From assembly GCA_963728785.1 (NCBI GenBank), contig CAVSKV010000002.1:1752482-1816481 (forward strand): DNA of 64,000 nucleotides. The letters run 5' to 3'. The position numbers were made by a program, and so were the translations under genes. The notes beneath the pieces are model-generated. The model was not told where the DNA came from, searched no databases, and worked only from the letters and a program-made list of their open reading frames with translations. The DNA is from JAGWRI01 sp963728785. GTDB lineage: Bacteria > Gemmatimonadota > Gemmatimonadetes > Gemmatimonadales > Gemmatimonadaceae. Shown here in pieces: positions 25,913 to 33,015 of this stretch (positions within the stretch are counted from its first letter, which is position 1; the number at the start of each line of letters is the position of its first letter).

Positions 25913-27124
25913 ATGGCCGCATCGCGGTTCAAACGGCTGGCCAAATGGGCATCCCGCGCCACAGGCCGGCCGGTCACGTTCGCCCTGGCGCTGTTCGTCA
26001 TCGTCGTGTGGGGCACCACCGGTCCCCTCTTTCACTTCAGCGACACGTGGCAGTTGGTCATCAACACCGGAACGACGATCATCACGTTCCTCATGGTGTT
26101 CCTCATCCAGAACACACAGAACCGCAATACCGAGGCCATCCAGGTGAAGCTCGATGAGCTGATCCGCGCCATGAAGGGTGCCCATAACGCGCTCCTCGAC
26201 CTGGAGGAACTGGAAGACAAGGATCTGCGGCGGATCAAGCATAGCTATCAGCAACTGGCCGCAGATGCGCGGCGAGAGCTGTTGGAGCATCACCCCGATA
26301 CAGGGAGACCGCCGATCCCCGAGCAATTGGCCGGGCGGCTTCTAAGCCAACCGGCCTCCGAGCACGCGCGCGAACACGTCCGAGTCCACGTTGGCGCCGG
26401 TAAACACGATCCCGACCGTGCGGCCGCTGATCATGGTGCGTTCCTTCATTGCCGCGGCCAGCCCCAGTGCGCCGGCGCCCTCCACCACGTCGTGAGTGGC
26501 ACGGAAGATGTCGCGCATCGCCTGCTCGACCGCGGCGTCCGAAACTTCGACCACACGCGCAACGAGCCCACGCATCAGTCGCAGCGCGGTGGCGTTGGGA
26601 CTGCGGCACGCTACCCCGTCGGCGATCTGAGTGGTTACGGGAGCCGACACCAGTTCTGTCCCTTCCAGCGACCGCTTGTACGCGGGTGCCGCCGACGAGA
26701 CTACGCCCACCACGTCGACGTCCCGGCCAAGCGCTTCCTTTGCCGAGAGCATACCGCAGATGCCGGAGCCCAGCCCGATTGGCACGTAGACCGTCTGCAA
26801 CTCGGGGACGGCCCGCAGGAACTCCATGGAGTAGGTGCCGACGCCGGCCACGAGCGCGGTGTCGAACGCGGGCATGCGGTGCCAGCCGCGCTGCTCGGCA
26901 ACCTCCGCCGCGTGCTCCAGCGCTTCCTGGAAATCGTCGCCGAATTCGATCAACTCGGCGCCGAGGGCGCGCATTGCGTCGTTCTTCTCGCGGCTGTTGC
27001 CACGCGGTACGATCACGGCGGCCTTGAGCCCGTGCCGAGCCGCGGCGAACGCAACCGATTGTCCGTGGTTGCCGCGCGTCGCCGTGACCACGCCTTCGAC
27101 CTTCGGCTCGGTGTGCCGAAGTAG
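25913..27124 (+). CDS. Low-affinity iron permease-family protein, reading frame runs on antisense
   Basis: The first 140 or so residues match small bacterial low-affinity iron permease family proteins: two hydrophobic helices (VTFALALFVIVVWGTTGPLF and TIITFLMVFLIQNTQNR), then KLDELIRAMKGAHNALLDLE and a charged helical tail. Relatives end at roughly 130-170 residues. Here no stop occurs where expected (about 26341). The frame continues 260 codons, exactly antisense to the threonine dehydratase gene, to a TAA/TAG-type stop at 27124, giving 403 residues. A one-base shift would use the TAA at 26343-26345, so a frameshift or lost stop is likely. The ribosome-binding site AGGAAGG precedes the ATG. 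The iron link rests on family name only. Confidence 0.7.
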   Translation: MAASRFKRLAKWASRATGRPVTFALALFVIVVWGTTGPLFHFSDTWQLVINTGTTIITFLMVFLIQNTQNRNTEAIQVKLDELIRAMKGAHNALLDLEELEDKDLRRIKHSYQQLAADARRELLEHHPDTGRPPIPEQLAGRLLSQPASEHAREHVRVHVGAGKHDPDRAAADHGAFLHCRGQPQCAGALHHVVSGTEDVAHRLLDRGVRNFDHTRNEPTHQSQRGGVGTAARYPVGDLSGYGSRHQFCPFQRPLVRGCRRRDYAHHVDVPAKRFLCREHTADAGAQPDWHVDRLQLGDGPQELHGVGADAGHERGVERGHAVPAALLGNLRRVLQRFLEIVAEFDQLGAEGAHCVVLLAAVATRYDHGGLEPVPSRGERNRLSVVAARRRDHAFDLRLGVPK

Positions 27125-27322
27125 GTCCATGTACACCAGCCCGCCGCGAATCTTGAACGCGCCGATCGGGGTGTAGTTCTCGTGTTTGACCCACACCGCG
27201 GTGCCGGCCAGCCGGTCGAGGAGCGGCCATCGGTATTGCGGCGTGGCCGGCATGACGGCCTTCACAAGGCGGTCGGCCGCTTCCAGCGCGTCGAGCGAGG
27301 GGAGCGAGACAGGCGGAATCAT
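26342..27322 (-). CDS. Threonine/serine dehydratase (PLP fold II)
   Basis: PLP enzyme of 326 residues related to threonine ammonia-lyase (IlvA/TdcB) and serine racemase. The cofactor lysine is in GAFKIRGG, substrate loop residues in TRGNHGQSVAFAAA, the phosphate-binding glycine loop in PIGLGSGICG, and VEGAGALGLAA lies near the end. It has no C-terminal ACT regulatory domain, so it is of the short catabolic type. The ATG at 27322 forms a TGATG overlap with the pyrE stop, which decides the start over 27364 and implies coupled translation. The product could also be a beta-hydroxyaspartate dehydratase; the sequence does not separate these. Confidence 0.9.
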   Translation of the reverse strand: MIPPVSLPSLDALEAADRLVKAVMPATPQYRWPLLDRLAGTAVWVKHENYTPIGAFKIRGGLVYMDLLRHTEPKVEGVVTATRGNHGQSVAFAAARHGLKAAVIVPRGNSREKNDAMRALGAELIEFGDDFQEALEHAAEVAEQRGWHRMPAFDTALVAGVGTYSMEFLRAVPELQTVYVPIGLGSGICGMLSAKEALGRDVDVVGVVSSAAPAYKRSLEGTELVSAPVTTQIADGVACRSPNATALRLMRGLVARVVEVSDAAVEQAMRDIFRATHDVVEGAGALGLAAAMKERTMISGRTVGIVFTGANVDSDVFARVLGGRLA

Positions 27323-27876
27323 CACGCGCCGCGGAATTGGGCGCGAATCTCGGACAGCGTGCACACGATGCGGAAGGGGAACCCGGCCGCCTCGATCGCC
27401 TCACTGCCACCCTGCTCGCGATCGACGAGCCCCATCGCGACGACGATCTCGGCGCCCGCCTCACTCACGTGCCCGGCGGCCTTGAGCAGCGAACCGCCTG
27501 AGGTGATCACGTCGTCCACGATGGCGACCTTCATGCCCGCCGGGTTGATGCCCTCGATCCACTTTCCGAGCCCGTGCTTCTTGGGCTCCTTGCGCACGAT
27601 GAACCCGGTGAACGGATGGCCGCTGCCCGCCGAAGCGTAAACGGCGGCGAGGACGATCGCGTCGGCGCCCATCGTCGGGCCACCGATGGCGGTGGCGCCG
27701 AACTCGCGCGCGATGGCGTGCACGGCCGCTCCGACCAGCGCAACGCCGTCGGGGTGGTAGGTGACCTGCTTGGCATCGAGGTAAAAGCTGCTCTTGGCGC
27801 CCGAGGCGAGCGTGAAGTCGCCCTCGCGGTAGGAGAGACGGGCGAGCAGGGCGGCGAGTTGATTGTGTTGCGACAT
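27322..27876 (-). CDS. pyrE: Orotate phosphoribosyltransferase
   Basis: Transfers phosphoribose from PRPP to orotate in pyrimidine synthesis. The 184-residue protein carries the PRPP-binding motif VAIVDDVITSGGSLLKA, preceded by FIVRKEPKKHGLGKWIEG (flexible loop with catalytic Lys residues) and ASGAKSSFYLDAKQVTYHP near the N terminus. The ATG at 27876 gives the expected length. The frame open to 27948 adds an unlikely Pro-rich extension. The stop overlaps the dehydratase start by one base. Confidence 0.94.
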   Translation of the reverse strand: MSQHNQLAALLARLSYREGDFTLASGAKSSFYLDAKQVTYHPDGVALVGAAVHAIAREFGATAIGGPTMGADAIVLAAVYASAGSGHPFTGFIVRKEPKKHGLGKWIEGINPAGMKVAIVDDVITSGGSLLKAAGHVSEAGAEIVVAMGLVDREQGGSEAIEAAGFPFRIVCTLSEIRAQFRGA

Positions 27877-28005
27877 CCGAGCTCCGGGCGGGTCGTTGCA
27901 CGACGCTGCGGGCAAACTAGGCTGGCGGGGCGGTGGGGGGAAGCGCACCTTCCGGGTCGTCCGATTGCGCCAGTCCGTTCCACATCCGTTCGTCGTGAGG
28001 ATTCC

Positions 28006-29085
28006 ATGCGCCGACTTGCCTTCGCGATGTCATTGATCGCCGCGGCCGCCTCCGTCCCCGCCCCCGCATCCGCACAGGGGGTGCAGGGCGACTACCACAT
28101 CACCGCGTTCCAATTCGAATCCGGCCAGACGCTCGATACGCTGCGTCTGCACTACACCACGCTGGGATCGCCACACCGCGACGCGAAGGGCATCGTGCGA
28201 AATGCCGTGATGGTGCTCCACGGTACCGGCGGCACCGGGCGTGGATTCCTCGCCGACCACTTTGCCGGTGTGTTGTTCGGGCCCGGCGAGCTGCTCGACA
28301 CGACCAAGTACTACGTGATCCTGCCCGACGACATCGGTCATGGCGGCTCGAGCAAGCCGAGCAACGGGTTGCATGCTCGATTTCCGGAGTACACGTACGA
28401 CGACATGGTGCGGGCCGAGCACCTGCTGCTCACCGAAGGGCTGCACGTGAACCATGCTCGGCTCATCATGGGCACGTCCATGGGGTGCATGCACTCGTGG
28501 GTGTGGGGGTACATGTACCCCACGTTCATGGACGGCCTCGTGCCGCTGGCCTGCGCGCCCACGCAGATCGCGGGCCGCAACCGGATGATGCGGCGGATGG
28601 TGATGGACGACATCCGCGACGATCCGGCCTGGGACGGTGGCGACTACAAGACGGAGCCGACGGTCGGCCTGGGGGCCGCGCTCCGCGTGCTCTATCTGAT
28701 GGTGAGCGCGCCGCTAGTCCAGCAGCGGGAGGCGCCGACGCGCGACCGGGCCGACTCGGTGATCCGGGCGTACGTCGCCGAGCACCTGCGCACGAGCGAC
28801 GCCAACGACGAGTGGTACGCGTTCAACGCGTCGCGGAACTACGACCCATCGTCGCACGTGAGCCAGATCACGGCGCCGGTGCTGGCCATCAACTCGACCG
28901 ACGACCTGATCAACCCGCCGGATCTCAACGCGCAGCTCATCTTGCCGTTCATCCGCAAGGCGAAGAACGTGAAGTTCATCGAGGTCCCCGAGGGCCACAA
29001 CACGCACGGGCACAGCACGCACTCGTATCCGGCGGTGTGGGGGCATTACCTGAAGGACTTCCTGGCGACGCTGCCGGAGCGGTAA
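28006..29085 (+). CDS. Secreted alpha/beta hydrolase (homoserine acetyltransferase-like fold)
   Basis: Serine hydrolase of 359 residues with a signal peptide (MRRLAFAMSLIAAAASVPAPASAQ), so it acts outside the cytoplasm. The fold resembles homoserine O-acetyltransferases: YTTLGSPHRDAKGIVRNAVMV, oxyanion region HGTGGTGRGF, nucleophile elbow MGTSMGCMHSW (GxSxG), acid in INSTDDLINPP and histidine in PEGHNTHGH. The export signal argues against methionine synthesis, so it is more likely a general esterase or acyltransferase. A GAGG lies before the ATG at 28006; the longer frame from 27574 is antisense to pyrE. It is divergent from pyrE. Confidence 0.88.
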   Translation: MRRLAFAMSLIAAAASVPAPASAQGVQGDYHITAFQFESGQTLDTLRLHYTTLGSPHRDAKGIVRNAVMVLHGTGGTGRGFLADHFAGVLFGPGELLDTTKYYVILPDDIGHGGSSKPSNGLHARFPEYTYDDMVRAEHLLLTEGLHVNHARLIMGTSMGCMHSWVWGYMYPTFMDGLVPLACAPTQIAGRNRMMRRMVMDDIRDDPAWDGGDYKTEPTVGLGAALRVLYLMVSAPLVQQREAPTRDRADSVIRAYVAEHLRTSDANDEWYAFNASRNYDPSSHVSQITAPVLAINSTDDLINPPDLNAQLILPFIRKAKNVKFIEVPEGHNTHGHSTHSYPAVWGHYLKDFLATLPER

Positions 29086-29152
29086 CGGTCGGAGCAGCGA
29101 CGCGTGGGACGTCTCCGGAACCACGGCGATTCTGCGGTCCAGTTGACGACCG

Positions 29153-29617
29153 CTACCCGTCGTAGAAGTGCACGTCTGGCATTGGATAGTGCTTGCGGTT
29201 GCATGTCCAGAGACGCACGCCGGAGGTCGTGGCGGCAGCGGCGATGAGCGCATCGCCGAGATCCAAGCTGTGCGAACCGGCGTAACGCGCCAGATACGAA
29301 CCCGCGACGCGCCCTGCCTGGCTGTCGAGGAGGATCTCGCCTCGGGCGTCGAAGAACGCCTGGGTCGGCGCTTCTTCACCCGGGCGGATTCCGGCGTAGA
29401 TCTCCGCCAGGGAGACCGCCGAGCAGTAGGTGGGTACGCCCGAGCCCTCCAGCGTGCGCGCCGCCTTCACCACCGAGGCTCGGCCGCGCAGCAGTTCGAT
29501 GATGACGTCGGAGTCGTAGAGAACGCCGCCTACGCCTTCCTGCGGCTCTGCCGTGTATCGCGGCGCAGCCGCCTCATGTACGCGTCGGTGGCGCCGAGAT
29601 CCGCCCGTTCTTGCCAT
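29153..29617 (-). CDS. vapC: PIN-domain toxin (VapC-like), start codon unclear
   Basis: PIN-domain ribonuclease, toxin of a type II toxin-antitoxin pair. The domain begins VLYDSDVIIELLRG and shows the acidic metal-binding residues in YDSDV, SLAEIYAG and LDLGDALIAAAA, with WTCNRKHY near the end. The expected N terminus (around 29524) has no ATG, GTG or TTG. In-frame codons there are GTA, GGC, GGC, GTT. The nearest canonical start is the ATG at 29617, 29 codons inside vapB, which is given here. The toxin may therefore be translated from a rare codon, from inside vapB, or be impaired. It follows vapB directly. Confidence 0.8.
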   Translation of the reverse strand: MARTGGSRRHRRVHEAAAPRYTAEPQEGVGGVLYDSDVIIELLRGRASVVKAARTLEGSGVPTYCSAVSLAEIYAGIRPGEEAPTQAFFDARGEILLDSQAGRVAGSYLARYAGSHSLDLGDALIAAAATTSGVRLWTCNRKHYPMPDVHFYDG

Positions 29618-29787
29618 AGTCCGCTGATTCCGTCGAGCGTCGAGAGTCTCGCCTCTGCTTCGGTCGGTCCGTAGGCGCGAGTCACGGCCTCCCGCACCAG
29701 ATCGGACACCGTGCGCCCCTGTCGGTCCGCGAGTTCGCGGAGGCGGCGGTGCGTGCCGGCGTCAAGGTAGAGCTGGGTCCTGACCAT
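29530..29787 (-). CDS. vapB: VapB-like ribbon-helix-helix antitoxin
   Basis: Antitoxin and autorepressor of 85 residues. The N terminus MVRTQLYLDAGTHRRLRELA followed by QGRTVSDLVREAVTRAYG is a ribbon-helix-helix DNA-binding fold (beta strand, two helices). The C terminus (LSTLDGISGLWQERADLGAT and a basic tail) should wrap the PIN toxin. The ATG at 29787 is preferred; an alternative in-frame ATG at 29802 lies inside the operator palindrome. The upstream palindrome leaves no room for a Shine-Dalgarno site, so the message may be leaderless. Confidence 0.85.
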   Translation of the reverse strand: MVRTQLYLDAGTHRRLRELADRQGRTVSDLVREAVTRAYGPTEAEARLSTLDGISGLWQERADLGATDAYMRRLRRDTRQSRRKA

Positions 29788-29788
29788 G

Positions 29789-29804
29789 CGATGTATATAC
29801 ATCG
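29789..29804 (-). promoter_or_regulatory. vapBC operator: 16-bp perfect palindrome
   Basis: CGATGTATATACATCG is identical to its reverse complement and ends one base before the vapB ATG. It also contains a TATATA/TATACA -10-like hexamer 5-7 nt from the ATG. A ribbon-helix-helix dimer binding here would block transcription, giving the usual autoregulation. Confidence 0.75.
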
Positions 29805-29876
29805 TCCACGGCATGCCGTCAATCGAGGCGCGCCTGAGCCAATACCTTGACATCCGACAATAGCGCCCCCATCGTG

Positions 29877-29890
29877 TTGTCGAATGACAA
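29877..29890 (+). promoter_or_regulatory. Candidate PadR operator upstream of the PadR-permease pair
   Basis: TTGTC, four bases, then GACAA form a perfect inverted repeat 24 bp before the padR ATG. Position and symmetry suit autoregulation. A consensus TTGACA also occurs at 29847-29852, but no good -10 follows at the right distance. Confidence 0.45.
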
Positions 29891-29914
29891 GGTATCACTC
29901 CGACCGGAGCCGCG

Positions 29915-30244
29915 ATGGCTGAACGCGCCGACCTCCTGCAGGGCACGCTCGACCTGCTGATCCTCAAGACCCTGGTGCTGGGGCCGCTGCACGGCTGGGC
30001 GATCTCCAAGCGCTTGCGCCAGCTCTCCGACGACGTGCTCGACGTGGGGCAGGGGAGTCTCTATCCCGCGCTCTACCGGCTGGAAGACAAGGGATGGATC
30101 GAGGCGGAGTGGGGGACCAGTCCGGAAGGCCGCCGCGCGAAGATCTACACGCTGACCGCCGATGGGCGGAAGCAACTCGCCGCCGAGCGATCGGAGTGGA
30201 AGCTGTTCTCGGCGGCGGTGGATCAGGTGTTGAAGGCCACCTGA
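29915..30244 (+). CDS. PadR-family transcriptional regulator
   Basis: Winged-helix repressor of 109 residues, the short PadR-s2 type. LLQGTLDLLILKTLVLGPLHGWAI, VGQGSLYPALYRLEDKGWIEAEW and RRAKIYTLTADGRKQL are the core family blocks (recognition helix and wing), with a short C-terminal dimerisation helix. It is followed after 13 bp by an ADOP permease, a pairing common in Acidobacteria and Gemmatimonadota, where the repressor controls the adjacent permease. The ligand is unknown. Confidence 0.93.
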   Translation: MAERADLLQGTLDLLILKTLVLGPLHGWAISKRLRQLSDDVLDVGQGSLYPALYRLEDKGWIEAEWGTSPEGRRAKIYTLTADGRKQLAAERSEWKLFSAAVDQVLKAT

Positions 30245-30257
30245 GCTGAGCGCGCGC

Positions 30258-32924
30258 ATGCAGAACTGGCTGAAGCGCGTGGGGCGGCGGGTGCGGGCGC
30301 TCGTGCACGGCGAGCGGCTCGACGCCGAGCTGAGCGACGAGATCCGGCTGCACGTCGACCTCGAGACCGAGGATCTGATGCGCACGCGGGGGCTGTCGCG
30401 CGACGAGGCGCGGCGCCAAGCGATGGTCGCGTTCGGCGGGGTAGAGCGGTATCGCGAGGCCCAACGCGACGCGCGCGGCGTGCGGTGGCTCGAGCAACTC
30501 GGGCAGGACGTGAAGTACGTGGTGCGGTCGCTCAGGAAGAGTCCCGGGTTCGTGGTGACGTCGGTGTTGACGATCGCGCTGGGGATTGGCGTGACGACGG
30601 CGGTGTACAGCGTGGTGAACCGGTTGATTCTCAACCCGCTGCCGTTTGCCGATGGCGATCGCTGGCGCGTGGTCGGGATGCTGATTCCGGCGGAGGGGAA
30701 TCTCCGAACCTCGGCCATGACGCAGGATATGATAGATTGGGCGACGCGGGCAAAGTCGGTGGACGACGTCAGCATCGTGCTCGAAGCTGGGGGCATCCTC
30801 ACCGCCCGCGGGCATTCGACATTGGCGTTTGGAGCGGACGTCGCGCCCGACCTGCTACGAGAGCTCGGTGTGAAGCCGATCATCGGGCGTGTATTCGGGC
30901 CAGGCGATGGGGGACCCGGGGCGGAACGCACGATGGTGCTCTCCGATCACTTCTGGCGAGCGGAATTCGGCGGAAGCCAGGACGTGCTGGGTAGCCACGT
31001 GACGATTCATGACACGAGCTACGTCATCGTCGGCGTCGTGCCCGACCAACTCGACGCGATCGACGACTATTCGAACCGTGCCTTTTGGGCGCCGCTGACT
31101 CCAGGCCAGATGGCACTGTTCACCCGCCAGGGCTGGGGCGTGCGAGGGATCGCCCGGTTGAAACCCGGAGTGACGGTGGAGCGTGCCGAGGACGAGTTGA
31201 ATCTGCTCAAACGCCAACAGTGGCTGGCTGGCGGTGGAAAGGTTAGTGATTTCGTCCCGACCCGACTCCTCCGGCCCGGCGATGTCATGGGCACGAACCT
31301 CCAGGTCGGGCTCCGGGTACTCGTGGGCGCGACGCTGCTGGTCCTTCTCATTGCATGTGCGAATGTGGCGAGTCTCCATCTCGTGCGTGCCGCGCGCCGA
31401 GCGCCGGAACTCTCGGTCCGCGCGGCGCTCGGTGCATCGCGTGGCCGTCTCGTTCGCCAGATGTCCGTGGAGGGGTCGATGGTCGCGGTCCTCGGCGGCG
31501 TGGCGGGGATCGTGCTCGGCTACTGGATGCTTCGAGCGGTGATCCTGCTGCGTCCGCAGCAACTGCGGCAACTCGACGTCGTCCAGTTCGACGGACGTGT
31601 CCTACTCTTCGGTGTCGCGTTGGCCGTGTTGACGAGTCTGGTGTACAGCGTACTGCCCGCCTGGCACGCGACGAGCGCGCGATTTGCGACGCTGTTGCGG
31701 AGCGTCGCGTCGACCGGGCTTTCGCGAGCGAGAAGCCGTCTGCAGGCGGCCGTTATCGTGGGCGAACTCGCGCTCTCCGTCGTCCTGCTGGCCGGCGCCG
31801 GTCTGCTCATAACCAGCTTCACTCGGATGAACGTGAAGGATCCAGGCTTTGCCGCGGACGGACTCCTGGAAATGGAGATCGTCCTGCCGGCGGCGGCGTT
31901 TCCCGACTCAGTTGCGCGCACCACGTTTTGGTCCAATCTCACGGCTCGGGCCGAAGCAGCACCCGGCGTGGCGGCGGCGATACCGGTGGGATATAGCGTG
32001 CTGCAGTCATCAAGCGGATGGAGCGAGAGCGCGCTGGAAATCGAAGGAACTCCTGCGAGCCCGAAAGATCAGCAGTTCATTTACAGCACGCGTCGGGTGC
32101 CGGGTTCCTATTTCGGGATCCTGGGAATTCGCGTGCTGGCAGGGCGAACGTTCACTCCGGACGACGAGCGCGGGGAAACGAACAGCGTCATAATTGGGGA
32201 AGGCATGGCGCGGAAATTCTGGCCGAATGAAAGCGCCGTCGGCCGGCGATTTCGAACGTATGGCACGGGCCCGTGGCTGACAGTCGAGGGCGTCGTGAGC
32301 GATGTGGGGATGATCGGGCCGTCGCCCCAAAACCGTGATCTTCAGGTGTATTATCCCGCGCCGAAAACGGCGCTTGATCATGCAGCGGGCCTCATGGTGC
32401 GGACCAGGAGCGGAGCCAATGCAGACAGGACACTGGCGGCGCTGCGGAGTCTCGTGAAATCGGTGAACGCCCGCGCCATAATCATCGAAGCGCGGAGCGA
32501 ACGGAGTATCCTCGACGACAACCTGGCCAGCCCGAGGTTCAGCACCACACTGATGGTCGTCTTCGCGGGTCTGGCATTGGTCCTGGCTGCGATCGGACTG
32601 TACGGCCTGATCGCATACGCCGTGAGCCAGCGAACGCACGAGATCGGCGTGCGGGTGGCTCTGGGGGCCGGCACCGGCGACGTTTCGCGAATGATCATTG
32701 GTGAGGGCGTTCGGCTGGCGGCTGCCGGCATCGTGCTCGGACTGGCTTTGGCCTTGGCAGGCGCGCGCCTGCTATCGGCACTGCTTTACCGCGTGAGTCC
32801 CACCGACCCGATGGTGTTTCTTTCGATTCCCGTCGTCCTCGTGGCAACCGCCCTCCTCGCCAGCTACCTCCCCGCCCGGCGCGCCGCCCGCGTGGACCCC
32901 GTCATCGCCCTGCGGGCGGAGTAA
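30258..32924 (+). CDS. ADOP-family (MacB-like) ABC permease, PadR-linked
   Basis: Large orphan permease of 888 residues from the ADOP family. The N-terminal 75 residues (ELSDEIRLHVDLETEDLMRTRGLSRDEARRQAMVAFG region) are the cytoplasmic helical domain found in PadR-linked members. Two MacB-like modules follow, each with a membrane helix, a large periplasmic domain and FtsX-type helices: LRKSPGFVVTSVLTIALGIG and LLIACANVASLHLVRAARRAPEL, then TTLMVVFAGLALVLAAIGLYGLIAYAVSQRTHEIGVRVALG. It ends in the family signature PARRAARVDPVIALRAE. Substrate and ATPase partner are not encoded nearby. Confidence 0.92.
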   Translation: MQNWLKRVGRRVRALVHGERLDAELSDEIRLHVDLETEDLMRTRGLSRDEARRQAMVAFGGVERYREAQRDARGVRWLEQLGQDVKYVVRSLRKSPGFVVTSVLTIALGIGVTTAVYSVVNRLILNPLPFADGDRWRVVGMLIPAEGNLRTSAMTQDMIDWATRAKSVDDVSIVLEAGGILTARGHSTLAFGADVAPDLLRELGVKPIIGRVFGPGDGGPGAERTMVLSDHFWRAEFGGSQDVLGSHVTIHDTSYVIVGVVPDQLDAIDDYSNRAFWAPLTPGQMALFTRQGWGVRGIARLKPGVTVERAEDELNLLKRQQWLAGGGKVSDFVPTRLLRPGDVMGTNLQVGLRVLVGATLLVLLIACANVASLHLVRAARRAPELSVRAALGASRGRLVRQMSVEGSMVAVLGGVAGIVLGYWMLRAVILLRPQQLRQLDVVQFDGRVLLFGVALAVLTSLVYSVLPAWHATSARFATLLRSVASTGLSRARSRLQAAVIVGELALSVVLLAGAGLLITSFTRMNVKDPGFAADGLLEMEIVLPAAAFPDSVARTTFWSNLTARAEAAPGVAAAIPVGYSVLQSSSGWSESALEIEGTPASPKDQQFIYSTRRVPGSYFGILGIRVLAGRTFTPDDERGETNSVIIGEGMARKFWPNESAVGRRFRTYGTGPWLTVEGVVSDVGMIGPSPQNRDLQVYYPAPKTALDHAAGLMVRTRSGANADRTLAALRSLVKSVNARAIIIEARSERSILDDNLASPRFSTTLMVVFAGLALVLAAIGLYGLIAYAVSQRTHEIGVRVALGAGTGDVSRMIIGEGVRLAAAGIVLGLALALAGARLLSALLYRVSPTDPMVFLSIPVVLVATALLASYLPARRAARVDPVIALRAE

Positions 32925-32990
32925 GCCGCAACCGTCCGGCCGACGCTGGTGTCCAACTGAAACATTGGCCGCCGTGCCGCCGTTCGGTTT

Positions 32991-33008
32991 ACTGCCCGAC
33001 TGCCCGAC
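32991..33008. repeat. Octamer repeat array (GACTGCCC type), copy 1
   Basis: Two tandem copies of ACTGCCCG plus AC lie just before the second ADOP start. The same unit recurs at 41972-41997, 47870-47892 and 55688-55719. Confidence 0.6.
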
Positions 33009-33015
33009 CCCCTCC

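Noticed and set aside
29847..29852. Consensus TTGACA upstream of the PadR-permease pair
   Set aside because: No acceptable -10 hexamer lies 16-18 bp downstream, so it is not called a promoter.
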